DNA of 64,000 nt from Thioclava sp. ES.031 (GCF_002563775.1 NZ_PDJO01000001.1:3164501-3228500), one strand, 5' to 3'. Positions 26,911 to 37,700 are shown, numbered from the stretch's first letter. Notes: generated from the letters alone by a model not told the origin. A program made the numbers and translations.

Positions 26911-27795
26911 TTACTGGCCGCCGCCCAGGCTGTGAACGTAGGCCGCCACGGCGCGGATATCCGCTTCCGACAGACGCTCGTTCCAGTTCGGCATCACGCC
27001 GTAACGGGCATTGGTGACCGTGTAGGTCAGCGTGTCGACGTCACCGCCATAGAGCCAGACGGCATCGGTGAGGTTCGGCGCGCCCATCATCGGGTCGCCC
27101 TTACCTTCTTCACCGTGACAGGCCGTGCAGTTGTCCACGAAGACGGTCTCGCCTTCGGCGGCCATTGCCTCGTCATGCTCCTGGCCCGAAATCTTGCGGA
27201 CATATTGCACGACTTGGTCGATCTGCGCGGGCTCGAGGATCTCGTCACGCCCGAACGCGGGCATTTCCGAGTAACGCGCCTCGCCATCCGGGTCCGTCTC
27301 GTTGCGGATGCCGTGCGTGACGGTGAAATGGATGTCCTCCATCGTGCCGCCCCACAGCCATGCGCTGTCGAGAAGGTTCGGATAGCCCAGGTTCGAGTTG
27401 CCGCCCGCACCCGCACCGTGGCACTGCGCGCACCAGGTCCGGAACACGGCCGCACCGGCGTTCTGGGTGTAGTTGTTCAGCTCGGGATCGCTCGAAATCT
27501 GGTCGAGATCGACCGAGACGAGCTTCTCCTGGATCGGCTTGTTCGCCGCGGCGAACTTGTCGATATCGGCCTGCACATTCGCGCGGGTCGACGAGTGCAT
27601 GATCCCCGGCGTCGCGCCGGACTTGAAGATCGGCCATGCCGGCATCGCGATCGAGTAACCGATCCCCCAGATGACGCAGGCATAGAAGGTCCACAGCCAC
27701 CATTTGGGCAGCGGATTGTTGTATTCCTCGATGCCGTCCCACTGGTGACCCGTGGTCTCGACCTCGTGCTTGTGCTTGCTTGGTCTTTTGCTCAT
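26911..27795 (-). CDS. ccoP: Cbb3 oxidase diheme cytochrome c subunit CcoP
   Basis: CcoP accepts electrons from soluble cytochromes and passes them to CcoO/CcoN. The 294-residue protein has an N-terminal membrane helix ([20 protein letters not shown]) and two c-type heme sites, WCAQCHG (Cys122, Cys125, His126) and NCTACHG (Cys223, Cys226, His227), each in a cytochrome c fold with a later axial Met. ATG 27795 is preferred over GTG 27804, since AAGGAGG stands 10 bases before the ATG. It is the last gene of ccoNOQP. Confidence 0.96.
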   Translation of the reverse strand: MSKRPSKHKHEVETTGHQWDGIEEYNNPLPKWWLWTFYACVIWGIGYSIAMPAWPIFKSGATPGIMHSSTRANVQADIDKFAAANKPIQEKLVSVDLDQISSDPELNNYTQNAGAAVFRTWCAQCHGAGAGGNSNLGYPNLLDSAWLWGGTMEDIHFTVTHGIRNETDPDGEARYSEMPAFGRDEILEPAQIDQVVQYVRKISGQEHDEAMAAEGETVFVDNCTACHGEEGKGDPMMGAPNLTDAVWLYGGDVDTLTYTVTNARYGVMPNWNERLSEADIRAVAAYVHSLGGGQ

Positions 27796-27826
27796 GTTCT
27801 CCACGCCTCCTTACAACGTGGCGCCG

Positions 27827-28027
27827 TCAGTCCTTGGAGGACCGGCTTTCGCCGGCCTCCGAGGCATTGGCGGGTTTGTCTTCGTGCCGGAACGGGATCT
27901 CGGACGTATCTTCGTAGGTCTTGCGCGAACCGGGCCGGAAGACCCAGGCCACGACGGCCAGGAAGAAGACGAACATGAAGATCAGAAACCAGCTGTCCGC
28001 GAATTCCCTGAAGATGTGATAGTCCAT
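27827..28027 (-). CDS. ccoQ: Cbb3 oxidase subunit CcoQ
   Basis: A 66-residue single-helix membrane protein (FADSWFLIFMFVFFLAVVAW then VFRPGSRKTY), matching CcoQ, which stabilises the cbb3 complex and takes part in oxygen signalling in Rhodobacter. The gene begins 13 bases after ccoO and ends 31 bases before ccoP. Confidence 0.94.
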   Translation of the reverse strand: MDYHIFREFADSWFLIFMFVFFLAVVAWVFRPGSRKTYEDTSEIPFRHEDKPANASEAGESRSSKD

Positions 28028-28040
28028 TGATCAGCTCCCC

Positions 28041-28769
28041 TTACCGGCTGGCCACGGGTTCGAAGGTCGAGAAATCGACCATGGTGCCGAGCACCTGCAG
28101 ATAGGCGACGAGTGCGTCCATCTCGGAAATGCCCGGGCGACCGTCGAAGTTACGGACGTTCGTCGCGTTGGGATAACGCTCCATCAGCCCGTCATAGTCG
28201 CTGTTCGGATCGGCCTGAGCGGCAAAGTCCGCCTTGGCGTTCTCGATCATGTCCGAGGTATAGGGCACGCCCACCATCGCATCGGTCGAGAGCCGCTCGT
28301 CGATATGCGCGGGATCGACCATGCGATTGAGCAGGAAGCCATATTTCGGCATCACCGACTCCGGCACGACCGACTGCGGATTGGTCAGGTGATCCACATG
28401 CCAGGCATCCGAGTAGCGGCCGCCGACGCGGGCGAGGTCGGGCCCCGTCCGCTTCGAACCCCACTGGAACGGGTGGTCGTATTGCGACTCCGCTGCCAGC
28501 GAGTAATGGCCGTAACGCTCCACTTCGTCGCGCATCGGGCGGATCATCTGCGAGTGGCAGACATAGCAGCCCTCGCGGATGTAGATATCGCGCCCGGTGA
28601 GCTCCAGCGGCGTGTAGGGCCGCACCCCTTCGACGTCCTCGATGGTGTTTTCGAGGTAGAAGAGCGGTGCGATCTCCACGATGCCGCCGATCGTGACGAC
28701 CAGGAAGGCGAAGATCAGCAGGAGCGTGGCGTTCTTTTCAAGAACACTGTGCTTGTCGAGAAGTCCCAT
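28041..28769 (-). CDS. ccoO: Cbb3 oxidase monoheme cytochrome c subunit CcoO
   Basis: The 242-residue membrane-anchored cytochrome c subunit passes electrons to the CcoN active site. It has one N-terminal helix ([20 protein letters not shown]) and one heme site, GCYVCHSQ, with Cys68, Cys71 and His72. [13 protein letters not shown] and the family ending are typical. It starts 12 bases after ccoN. Confidence 0.96.
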   Translation of the reverse strand: MGLLDKHSVLEKNATLLLIFAFLVVTIGGIVEIAPLFYLENTIEDVEGVRPYTPLELTGRDIYIREGCYVCHSQMIRPMRDEVERYGHYSLAAESQYDHPFQWGSKRTGPDLARVGGRYSDAWHVDHLTNPQSVVPESVMPKYGFLLNRMVDPAHIDERLSTDAMVGVPYTSDMIENAKADFAAQADPNSDYDGLMERYPNATNVRNFDGRPGISEMDALVAYLQVLGTMVDFSTFEPVASR

Positions 28770-28781
28770 CTGTTCCTCTCC

Positions 28782-30386
28782 TTATTCAGCCGGCACGGCG
28801 GCAACCGAACGCGATTCCACGCGCGGCTGACGAGCGACGGTCATCCACAGATTGTAGGCCATGATGATGCCACCCGTGAGGTAGAGCACACCGCCCAGAC
28901 CACGGACCACGAACATCGGATGCATGGCGGCCACGGTGTCGGCGAAGGCGTTCACGAGGAAGCCCTGGCTGTCCACTTCGCGCCACATCAGGCCCTGCAT
29001 GATCCCGGCGACCCACATCGAAGCGGCGTAGAGCACGATCCCGATGGTGGAGAGCCAGAAGTGCCAGCTGACCAGTTTCAGCGAGTAGAGCCCTTCACGC
29101 GCCCACAGACGCGGCACGAGGAAGTAGAGCATGCCGAAGGTGATCATGCCGTTCCAGCCGAGCGCACCCGAGTGCACGTGACCGATCGTCCAGTCGGTGT
29201 AGTGCGACAGCGAGTTCACCGCCTTGATCGACATCATCGGGCCTTCGAAGGTCGACATGCCGTAGAAGCCGACCGACACCACCATCATACGGATGATCGG
29301 ATCGGTGCGCAGCTTGTCCCATGCGCCCGAGAGCGTCATCAGGCCGTTGATCATGCCACCCCAGGAGGGCATCCACAGGATCACCGAGAAGGTCATGCCC
29401 AGCGTCGAGGCCCAGTCAGGCAGCGCCGTGTAGTGCAGGTGGTGCGGACCGGCCCAGATGTACAGGAAGATCAGCGCCCAGAAGTGCACGATCGACAGCT
29501 TGTAGGAGTAGACCGGACGTTCAGCCTGCTTCGGCACGAAGTAATACATCATGCCCAGGAAGCCTGCGGTCAGGAAGAAGCCCACCGCGTTGTGGCCGTA
29601 CCACCACTGCGTCATCGCGTCCTGCACGCCCGAGAAGACCTGAACCGACTTCGAACCGAAGAACGAGACCGGGATCGACAGGTTGTTCACGATATGCAGC
29701 ATCGCGATGGTCACGATGAAGGACAGGTAGAACCAGTTGGCGACGTAGATATGGGGTTCCTTGCGCTTGAAGATCGTGCCGAGGAAGGCAAGCAGATAAG
29801 CGACCCAGACGATCGTCAGCCAGATGTCGACATACCATTCCGGCTCGGCATATTCCTTCGACTGCGTCGCGCCGAGGATGTAGCCGGTCGCGGCGAGCAC
29901 GATGAACAGGTTATAGCCCCAGAACACGAACCAGCCGAGGCTGTTGCCACCGAACAGCCGCGCTGCCGAGGTGCGCTGCACCACGTAGAACGACGATGCG
30001 ATCAGCGCGTTGCCACCGAAAGCGAAAATCACCGCCGACGTATGCAGCGGGCGCAGTTTGCCGAAGTTCAGATAGCCCTGTGCCCATTCGAAATTGAGCG
30101 CCGGATAGGCCAGCTGGAAGGCGATAATGACGGCGACCAGGAAGCCCACGACACCCCAGAAGGTCGTCGCGATCACCCCGGCGCGAACCACGCCGTCGAA
30201 ATACTCGTTCTGAGCCACCGGCTGGCGGCTCCCCATGGTGCGAAGCACCCAGATGAATGCGATGGCCGCGGCCAGCATGACCTCGACGGCATTCACCTGA
30301 TAGGCAAGATCGCGCGCGTAGCCGGCCGCAATGGCGGCCAGAACCGCCACAAGGCCAAGCGCGATCAGCTTGATATAATCCCACAT
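28782..30386 (-). CDS. ccoN: Cbb3-type cytochrome c oxidase catalytic subunit CcoN
   Basis: CcoN is the heme b/b3-CuB subunit that reduces oxygen at low O2. The 534-residue protein has about twelve helices and the conserved histidine-bearing segments [54 protein letters not shown] and [16 protein letters not shown]. Gene order ccoN-ccoO-ccoQ-ccoP with gaps of 12, 13 and 31 bases is a standard operon. A consensus FNR box lies about 110 bp upstream. Confidence 0.97.
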   Translation of the reverse strand: MWDYIKLIALGLVAVLAAIAAGYARDLAYQVNAVEVMLAAAIAFIWVLRTMGSRQPVAQNEYFDGVVRAGVIATTFWGVVGFLVAVIIAFQLAYPALNFEWAQGYLNFGKLRPLHTSAVIFAFGGNALIASSFYVVQRTSAARLFGGNSLGWFVFWGYNLFIVLAATGYILGATQSKEYAEPEWYVDIWLTIVWVAYLLAFLGTIFKRKEPHIYVANWFYLSFIVTIAMLHIVNNLSIPVSFFGSKSVQVFSGVQDAMTQWWYGHNAVGFFLTAGFLGMMYYFVPKQAERPVYSYKLSIVHFWALIFLYIWAGPHHLHYTALPDWASTLGMTFSVILWMPSWGGMINGLMTLSGAWDKLRTDPIIRMMVVSVGFYGMSTFEGPMMSIKAVNSLSHYTDWTIGHVHSGALGWNGMITFGMLYFLVPRLWAREGLYSLKLVSWHFWLSTIGIVLYAASMWVAGIMQGLMWREVDSQGFLVNAFADTVAAMHPMFVVRGLGGVLYLTGGIIMAYNLWMTVARQPRVESRSVAAVPAE

Positions 30387-30490
30387 TTTGTGCGTCCCTT
30401 CGTCTGGTCTGCCCCTGCGGCACCCTCGTAAACCGAGAATCCTCCTGGGCTTGACTGGAGTCCTTGTGATCCGAGGGTATGCACGATGCC

Positions 30491-30504
30491 TTGATCTGCA
30501 TCAA
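30491..30504 (-). promoter_or_regulatory. FNR-type box upstream of ccoNOQP
   Basis: TTGATCTGCATCAA is a full-consensus FNR palindrome. If it acts at the usual -41.5 position for the minus strand, transcription would start near 30456 and leave a leader of about 70 bases before ccoN. Confidence 0.85.
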
Positions 30505-30563
30505 ATGCTCGCGATCACAGTGCGCCATTCGGTCGCAGTTATGTGATATGACGAACACGTCCC

Positions 30564-30577
30564 TTGATCCGCGTCAA
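30564..30577 (+). promoter_or_regulatory. FNR-type box upstream of the universal stress gene
   Basis: TTGATCCGCGTCAA differs from the FNR consensus at one position. It is centred 80 bp before the uspA-like ATG; -41.5 geometry predicts a start near 30612. It is separate from the ccoN box, so each divergent gene seems to have its own site. Confidence 0.8.
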
Positions 30578-30649
30578 AGTGCGGCCGATCTCTTCGGGTT
30601 AGTCTCTGGTCTCACATGCTTATTCGCTTTTGGCGCAAGGACAGGACCC

Positions 30650-31489
30650 ATGGCTTACAAGACACTTCTCACGATCGTCACGGATCCCAAGGCGGCCGCG
30701 ACACAAATCGATACCGCCGTGGCCGTCGCCCGGCGGCGCGACGCCCATCTCGACGTGCTCTGCCTCGGTGTGGATCGCACGCAGACCGGATATTATTACG
30801 CAGGCGCGACCGCCTTCGTGCAGCAGGAAACGATGGATCGCGCACAGGATGATGCGCGCAATGCCGAAGCCGCGGTGCGCGCGCGGCTCGACTCCGAAGA
30901 CATCCGCTGGGGCGTCGATGCGGTCGTCTCGCAAATCGGCGCGATGCCGACCGTTGTCGGCCAGCGCGCCCGTTTCGCCGATCTGGTCGTGATGGGCCGC
31001 CCCTATGGCGAGGGCCGCGGGCCGGAGATCGAGGCTGCGGTCGAAGCCGCGCTCTTCGAGGGCCAGGTTCCGGTCGCGATCGTGCCCGACGGGTATAACG
31101 GCGACATGCCCGCCAAGCGCGTCGTTATCGCGTGGAATCAATCGCATGAGGCGATGCGCGCCGTGCGCGCCGCCCTGCCCGTCCTCAAATCGGCCGATCT
31201 GGTCGATATCACCGTGATCGACCCGCCGGCGCATGGGCCCGAGCGCTCCGACCCCGGTGGCCAACTCAGCCAGATGCTGGCGCGTCACGGCGTCCATGCC
31301 GAAGTGTCGGTGCTGGCCAAAACCATGCCGCGCGTGTCGGACGTGCTCAACCGCCATATCAGCGACAGCGAAGCCGATGCGGTGGTGATGGGGGCTTACG
31401 GCCATTCGCGCTTCCGCGAAGCGATCCTGGGTGGGGCGACGCGCCACATGCTCGAGATGGCCGAGGTTCCGGTGATCATGGCGCACTGA
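30650..31489 (+). CDS. Universal stress protein (tandem USP domains)
   Basis: A 279-residue protein made of two USP-type domains. The first begins MAYKTLLTIVTDPKAAATQI. The second begins KRVVIAWNQSHEAMRAVRAA and ends with the ATP-type loop VMGAYGHSRFREAILGGATR, matching G-x2-G-x9-G-S/T. The start at 30650 follows AGGACAGGACCC; the frame is open earlier without support. Position under its own FNR box, next to the cbb3 operon, suggests a role in low-oxygen survival, as for USPs of other FNR regulons. Confidence 0.9.
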   Translation: MAYKTLLTIVTDPKAAATQIDTAVAVARRRDAHLDVLCLGVDRTQTGYYYAGATAFVQQETMDRAQDDARNAEAAVRARLDSEDIRWGVDAVVSQIGAMPTVVGQRARFADLVVMGRPYGEGRGPEIEAAVEAALFEGQVPVAIVPDGYNGDMPAKRVVIAWNQSHEAMRAVRAALPVLKSADLVDITVIDPPAHGPERSDPGGQLSQMLARHGVHAEVSVLAKTMPRVSDVLNRHISDSEADAVVMGAYGHSRFREAILGGATRHMLEMAEVPVIMAH

Positions 31490-31513
31490 GCGCGCCACCT
31501 TTCAGGACGGATG

Positions 31514-31538
31514 ACGGCGCCTCTCGGGGCGCCGTTTT
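31514..31538. terminator. Intrinsic terminator between convergent genes
   Basis: The stem ACGGCGCC / GGCGCCGT with a 6-base loop is followed by TTT on the plus strand. It lies 25 bases after the universal stress gene and also just beyond the minus-strand gene ending at 31538. Confidence 0.8.
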
Positions 31539-31906
31539 CATTGGTGCAAGTCGGTTTCGATGCCCTTCGCCTTGCCCAGCTTCCGGCAATAGCTGGCCCA
31601 GTCCCGAAAGTCCTGCGAGAAGGCCGCCATCTTGCCGCGCCCACGCCAGTCGTCAAAGCTTTCACGCTGGTGTTCCGCGACCCAGCTGGCAGCATCTGCG
31701 CGCCCTTCGGCCTCGGCCTGCTTGATCGCCGCGCCACGCCAGATCATCCCCGCCCGGTCGAGCTTTCCCGCCCGCGCGGGGTCGGACATCATCGTGCCGA
31801 CGCCATGAAACAGGCCCGAGCATTGCGCCATACTCTGCGACAACGGCTGCGCCACACTCAGGCCTGGAGCGGCAACGAGGAAGACACTGACAAACAGGAA
31901 ACGCAT
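31538..31906 (-). CDS. Small exported protein of unknown function
   Basis: 122 residues with a clean signal peptide (MRFLFVSVFLVAAPGLSVAQ). The mature part is helical and holds two Cys (AQCSGLF and ASYCRKL) plus Trp-rich segments (WRGAAIKQAEAEGRADAASW). I do not recognise a family. It is divergent from the lipoprotein gene at 32069. Confidence 0.7.
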   Translation of the reverse strand: MRFLFVSVFLVAAPGLSVAQPLSQSMAQCSGLFHGVGTMMSDPARAGKLDRAGMIWRGAAIKQAEAEGRADAASWVAEHQRESFDDWRGRGKMAAFSQDFRDWASYCRKLGKAKGIETDLHQ

Positions 31907-32068
31907 AAAGACCTCCCTCGTTGGGCCTACCCTTATTTACCTAACGACAGTGCCGAAACCGGGGCAGAACCCGCACGAATTCGCGACCTTGTCGCGACAT
32001 CCCTGCCCTGCGCGGAACTCCAACCGCACTGGCGGGTTGGCTGGCTGACGAAAGACCGGAGCCCCCCA

Positions 32069-32482
32069 ATGACCCGCCACATCATGCTTCCCGCCCTTCT
32101 CGCCAGCCTCGCGCTGCTCGCCGCCTGTCAGGAAATGGCGCCGAAACAAGACGGGGCGATGCCCACGACGCTGCCGGATGGCATGATCGGGCGTTGGGGA
32201 CTAACGAAAGCCGATTGCGACAGCTCACGCGATGACGCCAAGGGCCTGATGGTGGTGAAACCGGACAGCCTGCAATTCTACGAGTCGCAGGCCAAGCTCA
32301 CTGAGATCGACAGCGCGACCGATCGCGTGGTGCGGGCGACGTGGAATTTTATCGGAGAAGGAGAAAAATGGCAGCGCGACATCGTGCTGACCCTGTCGAG
32401 CACAGGCATCTATCTCTCGCGTCAGGATATCACGCGGGACTCGATGAAGCCCCTCACCTATCGGCAGTGCGTGTCCCCCTGA
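32069..32482 (+). CDS. Lipoprotein of unknown function
   Basis: The 137-residue product starts MTRHIMLPALLASLALLAAC, a textbook lipobox. The mature domain (GMIGRWGLTKADCDSSRDDA ... TYRQCVSP) is a small beta-rich domain with two Cys that could pair, like lipoproteins that read as a W-G-L/x-C-D fold. No function is assigned. The frame is open back to 31511 but only ATG 32069 gives an export signal. It converges on fnrL with a 12-base gap. Confidence 0.75.
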   Translation: MTRHIMLPALLASLALLAACQEMAPKQDGAMPTTLPDGMIGRWGLTKADCDSSRDDAKGLMVVKPDSLQFYESQAKLTEIDSATDRVVRATWNFIGEGEKWQRDIVLTLSSTGIYLSRQDITRDSMKPLTYRQCVSP

Positions 32483-32494
32483 TCGGACGGACGT

Positions 32495-33241
32495 TTAGAT
32501 GAGGAAACCGCCGTCGCTGTCATCGCCCGCTTCCAGCAGCAGCCGGTCCATATCCGGGACGGTGACATGGCGCTTGCCCTGCAGCTCGATCACCCCGTCG
32601 CGTTTCAGCGCGGACATCTGGCGGCTCACCGTCTCGAGCGTCAGCCCGAGATAGTCGGCCATCGCCTCGCGCGTCAGCGGCAGATCGAACACCATATGTC
32701 GGGCGCTCGGGCTCATGTTGATCGACGCATCGCGCCGCGCCACGATCGACAGCAGCGAGGCGATCTTCTCGCGCGCGGTCTTGCGGCCCAGAAGCAGCAT
32801 CCATTCGCGCGCGGCGTCCAATTCGTCGAGCGTCATCTGCAACAGGCGCTGCGCGATATGGGGCGTGCGCTCCATCATCTCCTCGAAAGGCTTGCGGCGG
32901 AAGCAGCACATCAGAATGTCGGTGGTCGCGGTCACGTTATAGGCGGCGCGGTTGCGCCCGGGACGGCCCACAAAATCCGAGGGCAGCAACAGGCCAACCA
33001 TCTGCGTGCGCCCGTCCTCGAGCGTCTGCGTCAGGGTCGCGATGCCCGAGACGACCGAGGCCACGAAATCCATCTGGTCGCCGGCCCAGATAATCGTCTG
33101 GCCCGCCTCAAAACTTCGGTAATATTTGATCTTCTCAAGCAGAGCGAGCTCGTCTGCGTCACAGCGCGCGCAGACCGCGCGATGTTGGATCGGGCAGTCT
33201 CCGCATGCGAGCGAAGTCGGCTGAACGTCGTCATGTGCCAT
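32495..33241 (-). CDS. fnrL: Oxygen-sensing Crp/Fnr regulator FnrL
   Basis: A 248-residue FNR-type regulator that loses its 4Fe-4S cluster in oxygen. The N-terminal Cys cluster CGDCPIQHRAVCARC gives Cys13, Cys16, Cys24 and Cys27, with Cys112/Cys113 in the cyclic-nucleotide-binding-like core. The helix-turn-helix LTREAMADYLGLTLETVSRQ carries the E-x2-S-R set that reads TTGAT half-sites. It would activate the four FNR boxes in this window. One such box lies 18 bases before its own start, implying autoregulation. Confidence 0.96.
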   Translation of the reverse strand: MAHDDVQPTSLACGDCPIQHRAVCARCDADELALLEKIKYYRSFEAGQTIIWAGDQMDFVASVVSGIATLTQTLEDGRTQMVGLLLPSDFVGRPGRNRAAYNVTATTDILMCCFRRKPFEEMMERTPHIAQRLLQMTLDELDAAREWMLLLGRKTAREKIASLLSIVARRDASINMSPSARHMVFDLPLTREAMADYLGLTLETVSRQMSALKRDGVIELQGKRHVTVPDMDRLLLEAGDDSDGGFLI

Positions 33242-33252
33242 GTGGATATTGC

Positions 33253-33266
33253 TTGATCTGGGTCAA
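33253..33266. promoter_or_regulatory. FNR-type box between fnrL and hemN
   Basis: TTGATCTGGGTCAA matches the FNR consensus at 9 of 10 positions. It is centred 42 bp before the hemN ATG and about 18 bp before the fnrL ATG. It is so close to fnrL that binding would more likely repress than activate that gene, while for hemN it sits at a class II activation distance. Confidence 0.85.
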
Positions 33267-33301
33267 ATTCTGTTGCGCGTCTTACATCTAAAGATACGCC
33301 T

Positions 33302-34657
33302 ATGGAACAGGAATCGCAACTGACCCGGCTCGGGCTCTTCGACGCACGGGTGCCCCGCTACACAAGCTACCCCACCGCCCCCCATTTCGCGGGCGATGTC
33401 GGGCCGATGGAATTCTCGCATTGGATCGAAGCGATCCCCGAAGGCGCGTCCATTTCGCTCTATATGCACGTGCCGTTTTGTCGCCGGCTGTGCTGGTTCT
33501 GCGCCTGCCGCACGCAAGGCACGCAAAGCGAAGAACCGGTGCGCGCCTATGCCGAGACTTTGCTGGCCGAACTGCGTCTTTTCAAGGAACGCTTGGCTCC
33601 CGGCGTCACGCTGTCGCGGCTGCATTGGGGCGGCGGCACGCCGACGCTGATGCCCGCCGACATGATGCGTCGCCTCGCCGATGCGGTCTTCGATGCCGTG
33701 CCGATGGGCGAAGGCGCGGAATTCTCGGTCGAGATCGATCCCAACGAAATCGACGCAGCCCGTCTTGATGCGCTGGTCGAGTCGGGGATGAACCGCGCCT
33801 CGATCGGGGTGCAGGATTTCGACCCGCAGATTCAGGGCGTTATCGGGCGCGATCAGAGCTACGAGATCACCAAGGCCGCGGTCGACATGATTCGCGAACG
33901 CGATGTCGCGAGCCTGAACGCCGATATCCTCTACGGGCTGCCGCATCAGACGCCGACGAAGATCGCGGACTCGGTGCAAAAGCTGCTCTCTCTCGGCCCC
34001 GACCGGGTGGCGCTATACGGCTACGCGCATGTGCCGTGGATGGCGCGACGCCAGACCATGATCCCCTCGGATCACCTGCCCACCCCGCAGGAACGCCTGA
34101 AGCTGTTCGAAGTGGCGCGCGAATTGTTCGTGGCCGATGGCTATGACGAGATCGGCATCGACCATTTCGCCCTGCCGACCGACGGCCTCTCGATCGCGCA
34201 GAGGGCTGGCAAGCTGCGGCGCAATTTCCAGGGCTATACCGACGATCAGGCCGAAGCGCTGGTCGGGCTCGGCGCGTCGTCGATCTCGCGCTTCCCGCAG
34301 GGCTATGCGCAGAACGCGCCCGCCACCTCGGCCCATACGGCGGCGATCCGGGCGGATCGGTTCTCGACCTCGCGCGGGCACCGCTTCACCGCAGATGACA
34401 AGATGCGCGCGCGGCTGATCGAGGCGTTGATGTGCGATTTCGAAGTGAGCGCGGCAGAGCTGGTGCAGGATTTCGGCGCCGATCCGGAGGAGCTGTCCGC
34501 GCTGTTCGCCACCTGCGCCGAACATTTCGGCGACATGGTTCAGGTGAGTGCGGAGGGGCTGCGCATTCCGGTCAAGGCACGCCCCCTGACCAGGATGATC
34601 GCGCGCCATTTCGATGCCTATGATCTGTCGAAAGCCGGGCATAGCTCGGCGATCTGA
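33302..34657 (+). CDS. hemN: Oxygen-independent coproporphyrinogen III dehydrogenase
   Basis: This radical-SAM enzyme converts coproporphyrinogen III to protoporphyrinogen IX without oxygen. The 451-residue product has the cluster motif CRRLCWFC (Cys60, Cys64, Cys67) within YMHVPFC, then HWGGGTPTLM and the SAM-binding and substrate segments through to YTDDQAEALVGLGASSIS, which is the HemN-specific trip-wire/YxxxY region. No strong ribosome-binding site is seen before ATG 33302. It is divergent from fnrL over one FNR box. Confidence 0.96.
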   Translation: MEQESQLTRLGLFDARVPRYTSYPTAPHFAGDVGPMEFSHWIEAIPEGASISLYMHVPFCRRLCWFCACRTQGTQSEEPVRAYAETLLAELRLFKERLAPGVTLSRLHWGGGTPTLMPADMMRRLADAVFDAVPMGEGAEFSVEIDPNEIDAARLDALVESGMNRASIGVQDFDPQIQGVIGRDQSYEITKAAVDMIRERDVASLNADILYGLPHQTPTKIADSVQKLLSLGPDRVALYGYAHVPWMARRQTMIPSDHLPTPQERLKLFEVARELFVADGYDEIGIDHFALPTDGLSIAQRAGKLRRNFQGYTDDQAEALVGLGASSISRFPQGYAQNAPATSAHTAAIRADRFSTSRGHRFTADDKMRARLIEALMCDFEVSAAELVQDFGADPEELSALFATCAEHFGDMVQVSAEGLRIPVKARPLTRMIARHFDAYDLSKAGHSSAI

Positions 34658-34683
34658 CGACCAAGACCGAACCGAGGGACGCG

Positions 34684-34710
34684 AAAGGGGCCGCAAATGC
34701 GGCCCCTTTT
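34684..34710. terminator. Bidirectional terminator between hemN and the giant exoprotein gene
   Basis: The stem AAAGGGGCCGC / GCGGCCCCTTTT (11 bp) with a 4-base loop and a T-run on the plus strand lies midway between the two convergent stops. Confidence 0.9.
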
Positions 34711-34733
34711 GTCATTGGCTCCCGGCGCGGGCT

Positions 34734-37700
34734 TCACCCAGCGGAGGAAACCACCCAGGTCACGCGCGGATCTTCCTTCTCGGGCTGCGTGCTCGGCAGC
34801 CGCATGATCATCCCCGGGCGGGTGACGCCGGGGCGTGCGCCCGCACTGGTGAAGGGGAAGCCCAGCAGATCGGTCTCGACGCCGACATTGAAACCAAAGC
34901 CCTGTCCGCCATTGATCCCGGTCCCGCCGAGGCGACGGTTCAGCACGAGCCCCTCCGTCACATTCAGGTCGATCCGGTTCGACTGGCTGAAGCTGTATTT
35001 GCCCGCGTTGATCGCAAGCGTCTGCGCATCGGCCACGGTCGAGAGCTTGTCATAGACCGCCTGCGCCAGCACCGAGAAGCCCTGCTGGTAGAACCAGACA
35101 TCGCCGCCGATCACCACGTCCTCACCGTTGATCACCGGCCCGGCATGGCTGACGGAGCCCGTGGTGATGCGCCCTCGGACGAGGTTGAGCGTGCCGCGCG
35201 CCCGGTCCCGGCCACCCAGACGCCCGCGCACATCGTCGAAATACTGCGATTGCGGGATGAACAGCACCGGGCCGTCGCCGATGGAGTTCACATCGACCTG
35301 CGCCGCCATGCCGTCGTCATGCCCGTCCAGCGTCAGCGCGAGCGCATCCGAAGGCGTGATGTCGTAGAGATCGGCGTTGATGTTATCGGCATGCAGCCCG
35401 AGCGTGTCGCGCACGTTCACCAGCCCCGCATAGAGGGTCGAACCCGGATTGCGCGCCCGCAGATCGGCATGGCTCGGCGATTGCGCTTCGCGCAGACCGT
35501 AGAGCTCGGGATGGATCAGCTGCATCGCCTGCTCGTCGGCCAGATCGACCGTCGCGCCCCCCACGATCGTCACGCGCAGCGCATCATCCGCGGCCAGCGT
35601 CAGATCGGTGCGCGCGCCCAGCGCGCCGAGCGTCATCTGACCATTCGCCGCTTCGAGATGCAGTGCCCCGCTCTGCGAGAGCGCGAAGCCCGCCCGCAGA
35701 GCGCCCGCCGTCTCGCGATAGTTGACGTCGCCATTGGCGTAGAAATGGCCGGTCGCGCCGTCGGACATGTCACCCATGAAGGTCGGCCCCGTCTCGCCGG
35801 TGATCGCGCCATTGAAGGCGAAGAGCCGCACATCGCCCCCCGCCATCAGCGCGCCGTCAGAGCGGATATCCCCCTGCCCGGCCGAGATCACGATCGGCGA
35901 GGCACCGTGGGCATCGATGTCGCGTACCGTAATCGGACCGCCAGCATAGAGGTCGATCAGACCGTTCGTGGTCTGCAACAGGTCGAGCCGGATCGCGTCG
36001 CGCTCGTTGAGATGCATCGCGCCATTGGCGACCTGCGCCACGACGTGATCGAAGGCCACCGGCAGCCCATCGGGTCCAATCGGCATCATCGACCCGAGGT
36101 TCAGGACCGCTCCTGCTCCCGCCGCGTTCGCGTCGAACACCGTGCCGCTCTGGCCCGACGCGATCGACAGCGCCCCTTGGACGGTTACGGACAAGGCCGG
36201 GTCCGCGGTGCTTCGGGTCACCACATGCGAGGCGATCATGTCGCCATCGATGCCGAGAGCGATCGTGCCGGTGCCCGCGTCGATCGAGGTGCCCGCCGCC
36301 TGTTGCAGCAGCCCTGCGGAGAGGATCGAGATCGCCCCGTTGTGGCTCAGGATATCGGCATTGGCCTTGAGGCTCGTCACATCCAGACCGATCGCCCCGC
36401 CCTGCGTGGTGATCCCCGGACCGGTCAGCAGCGTCAGCGGCGCGTTGGTCGAGCTCAGCGTGATTGCCCCGGAGCCGCCCGCAGTGACCTGCTCGAGATT
36501 GGCAGCTCGGTCGCTCAGCGCGAGGCGGATATCGCCATCCACGGTCGAGGCATAAAGGCTGCCGGTGGTCAGGCTCAGGGGCGAGACGCTCCCGATCGTG
36601 CCGCTTGCGGTGAGCTTGGTGCGCCCGGCCACGATCCGGCCTTGCGTGAAGGAGGCCGCGTCGAGGCGCACCTCGTCCGGCGAGGTGATCGTGCCGATGG
36701 TGAGTGCGCCGCCCACGGTGATATCGGTGGGCGAGCCCGCCGTCAGTTGGGTCAGCGACGCGATGGTCAGATCGTCCGCCTCATGCATCCACAGCGGCGT
36801 CGGATCGGCCCCGGTCGCGGCGAAGTTGAACGTGCCGAGCGCGGTCTCGAAGCGCTTCGCCTGGCTGCCGACCGGGCCGCCGGTGAGGATCGAGAGCGTG
36901 CCGCCCGTCGCATCCGTCCCACTCGACGCCGAGGTATCGAGGCCAAACGCGGTCGCAAGCTCCAGTGTCGACCCCGTGCCGAAGGAAAGCGTATCGATCC
37001 CGGTGAAGGACATCAGCCCATCGGTCGTGATCTTGCCGCCACCCGCGATCCGGGCCGAGGAAATCGGCAGATCGCCGGTTGCGCTCAGCCAGGCGTCGCC
37101 CGCGGTGGTGGTCACGTCGAGCGCGCCACCATTCGCGGTATCGGTCAGGGTGAAGGGCAGCGACACGGTGCTGGTGCCGATCGACCTGCCGGTCAGCTTC
37201 AGGCTGCCCGCGCTGATCCGCACCGCGCCGGTGGCCAGCGCATCGGTGATCGCGCCGGTCGCGCTGATCCGCACCGGACCCGGCGCATAGGCTTCGGCCA
37301 GCGGCAGATTGCCCGTCGCTGCGATATTCACCTCGACGCCGGAGCGCGCGGTCAGCATCCCGTCATTGAGAACCTTCACAGTAAGCGGGTTCGTCTGGGT
37401 CGCGATCGGGGCGTCATTGCCGCTCTCGAGCACGATGATCCGGCCCGTCACCGCCGCGTTGCGGCCGGCATGGGCGTTCGACATCATCCCGTCGAGCTTG
37501 ATCGTGACGTCACGCGCCGCGTTGACCTGCTTGATCGCGGCGGGCGTCTCGGCACCGAGGAAGACATCCGTCCCGAGCGCGACCGCGTTCAGCGTGCCGA
37601 CGGGCGCGCCATTCGCATCGAGCCCGGTGAAGGCGAAGTTCAGATCCTCGGCCCGGCGCACGACGACGTCGCCGTTCGGCTTGATGGTCAGGTCGGAAGG

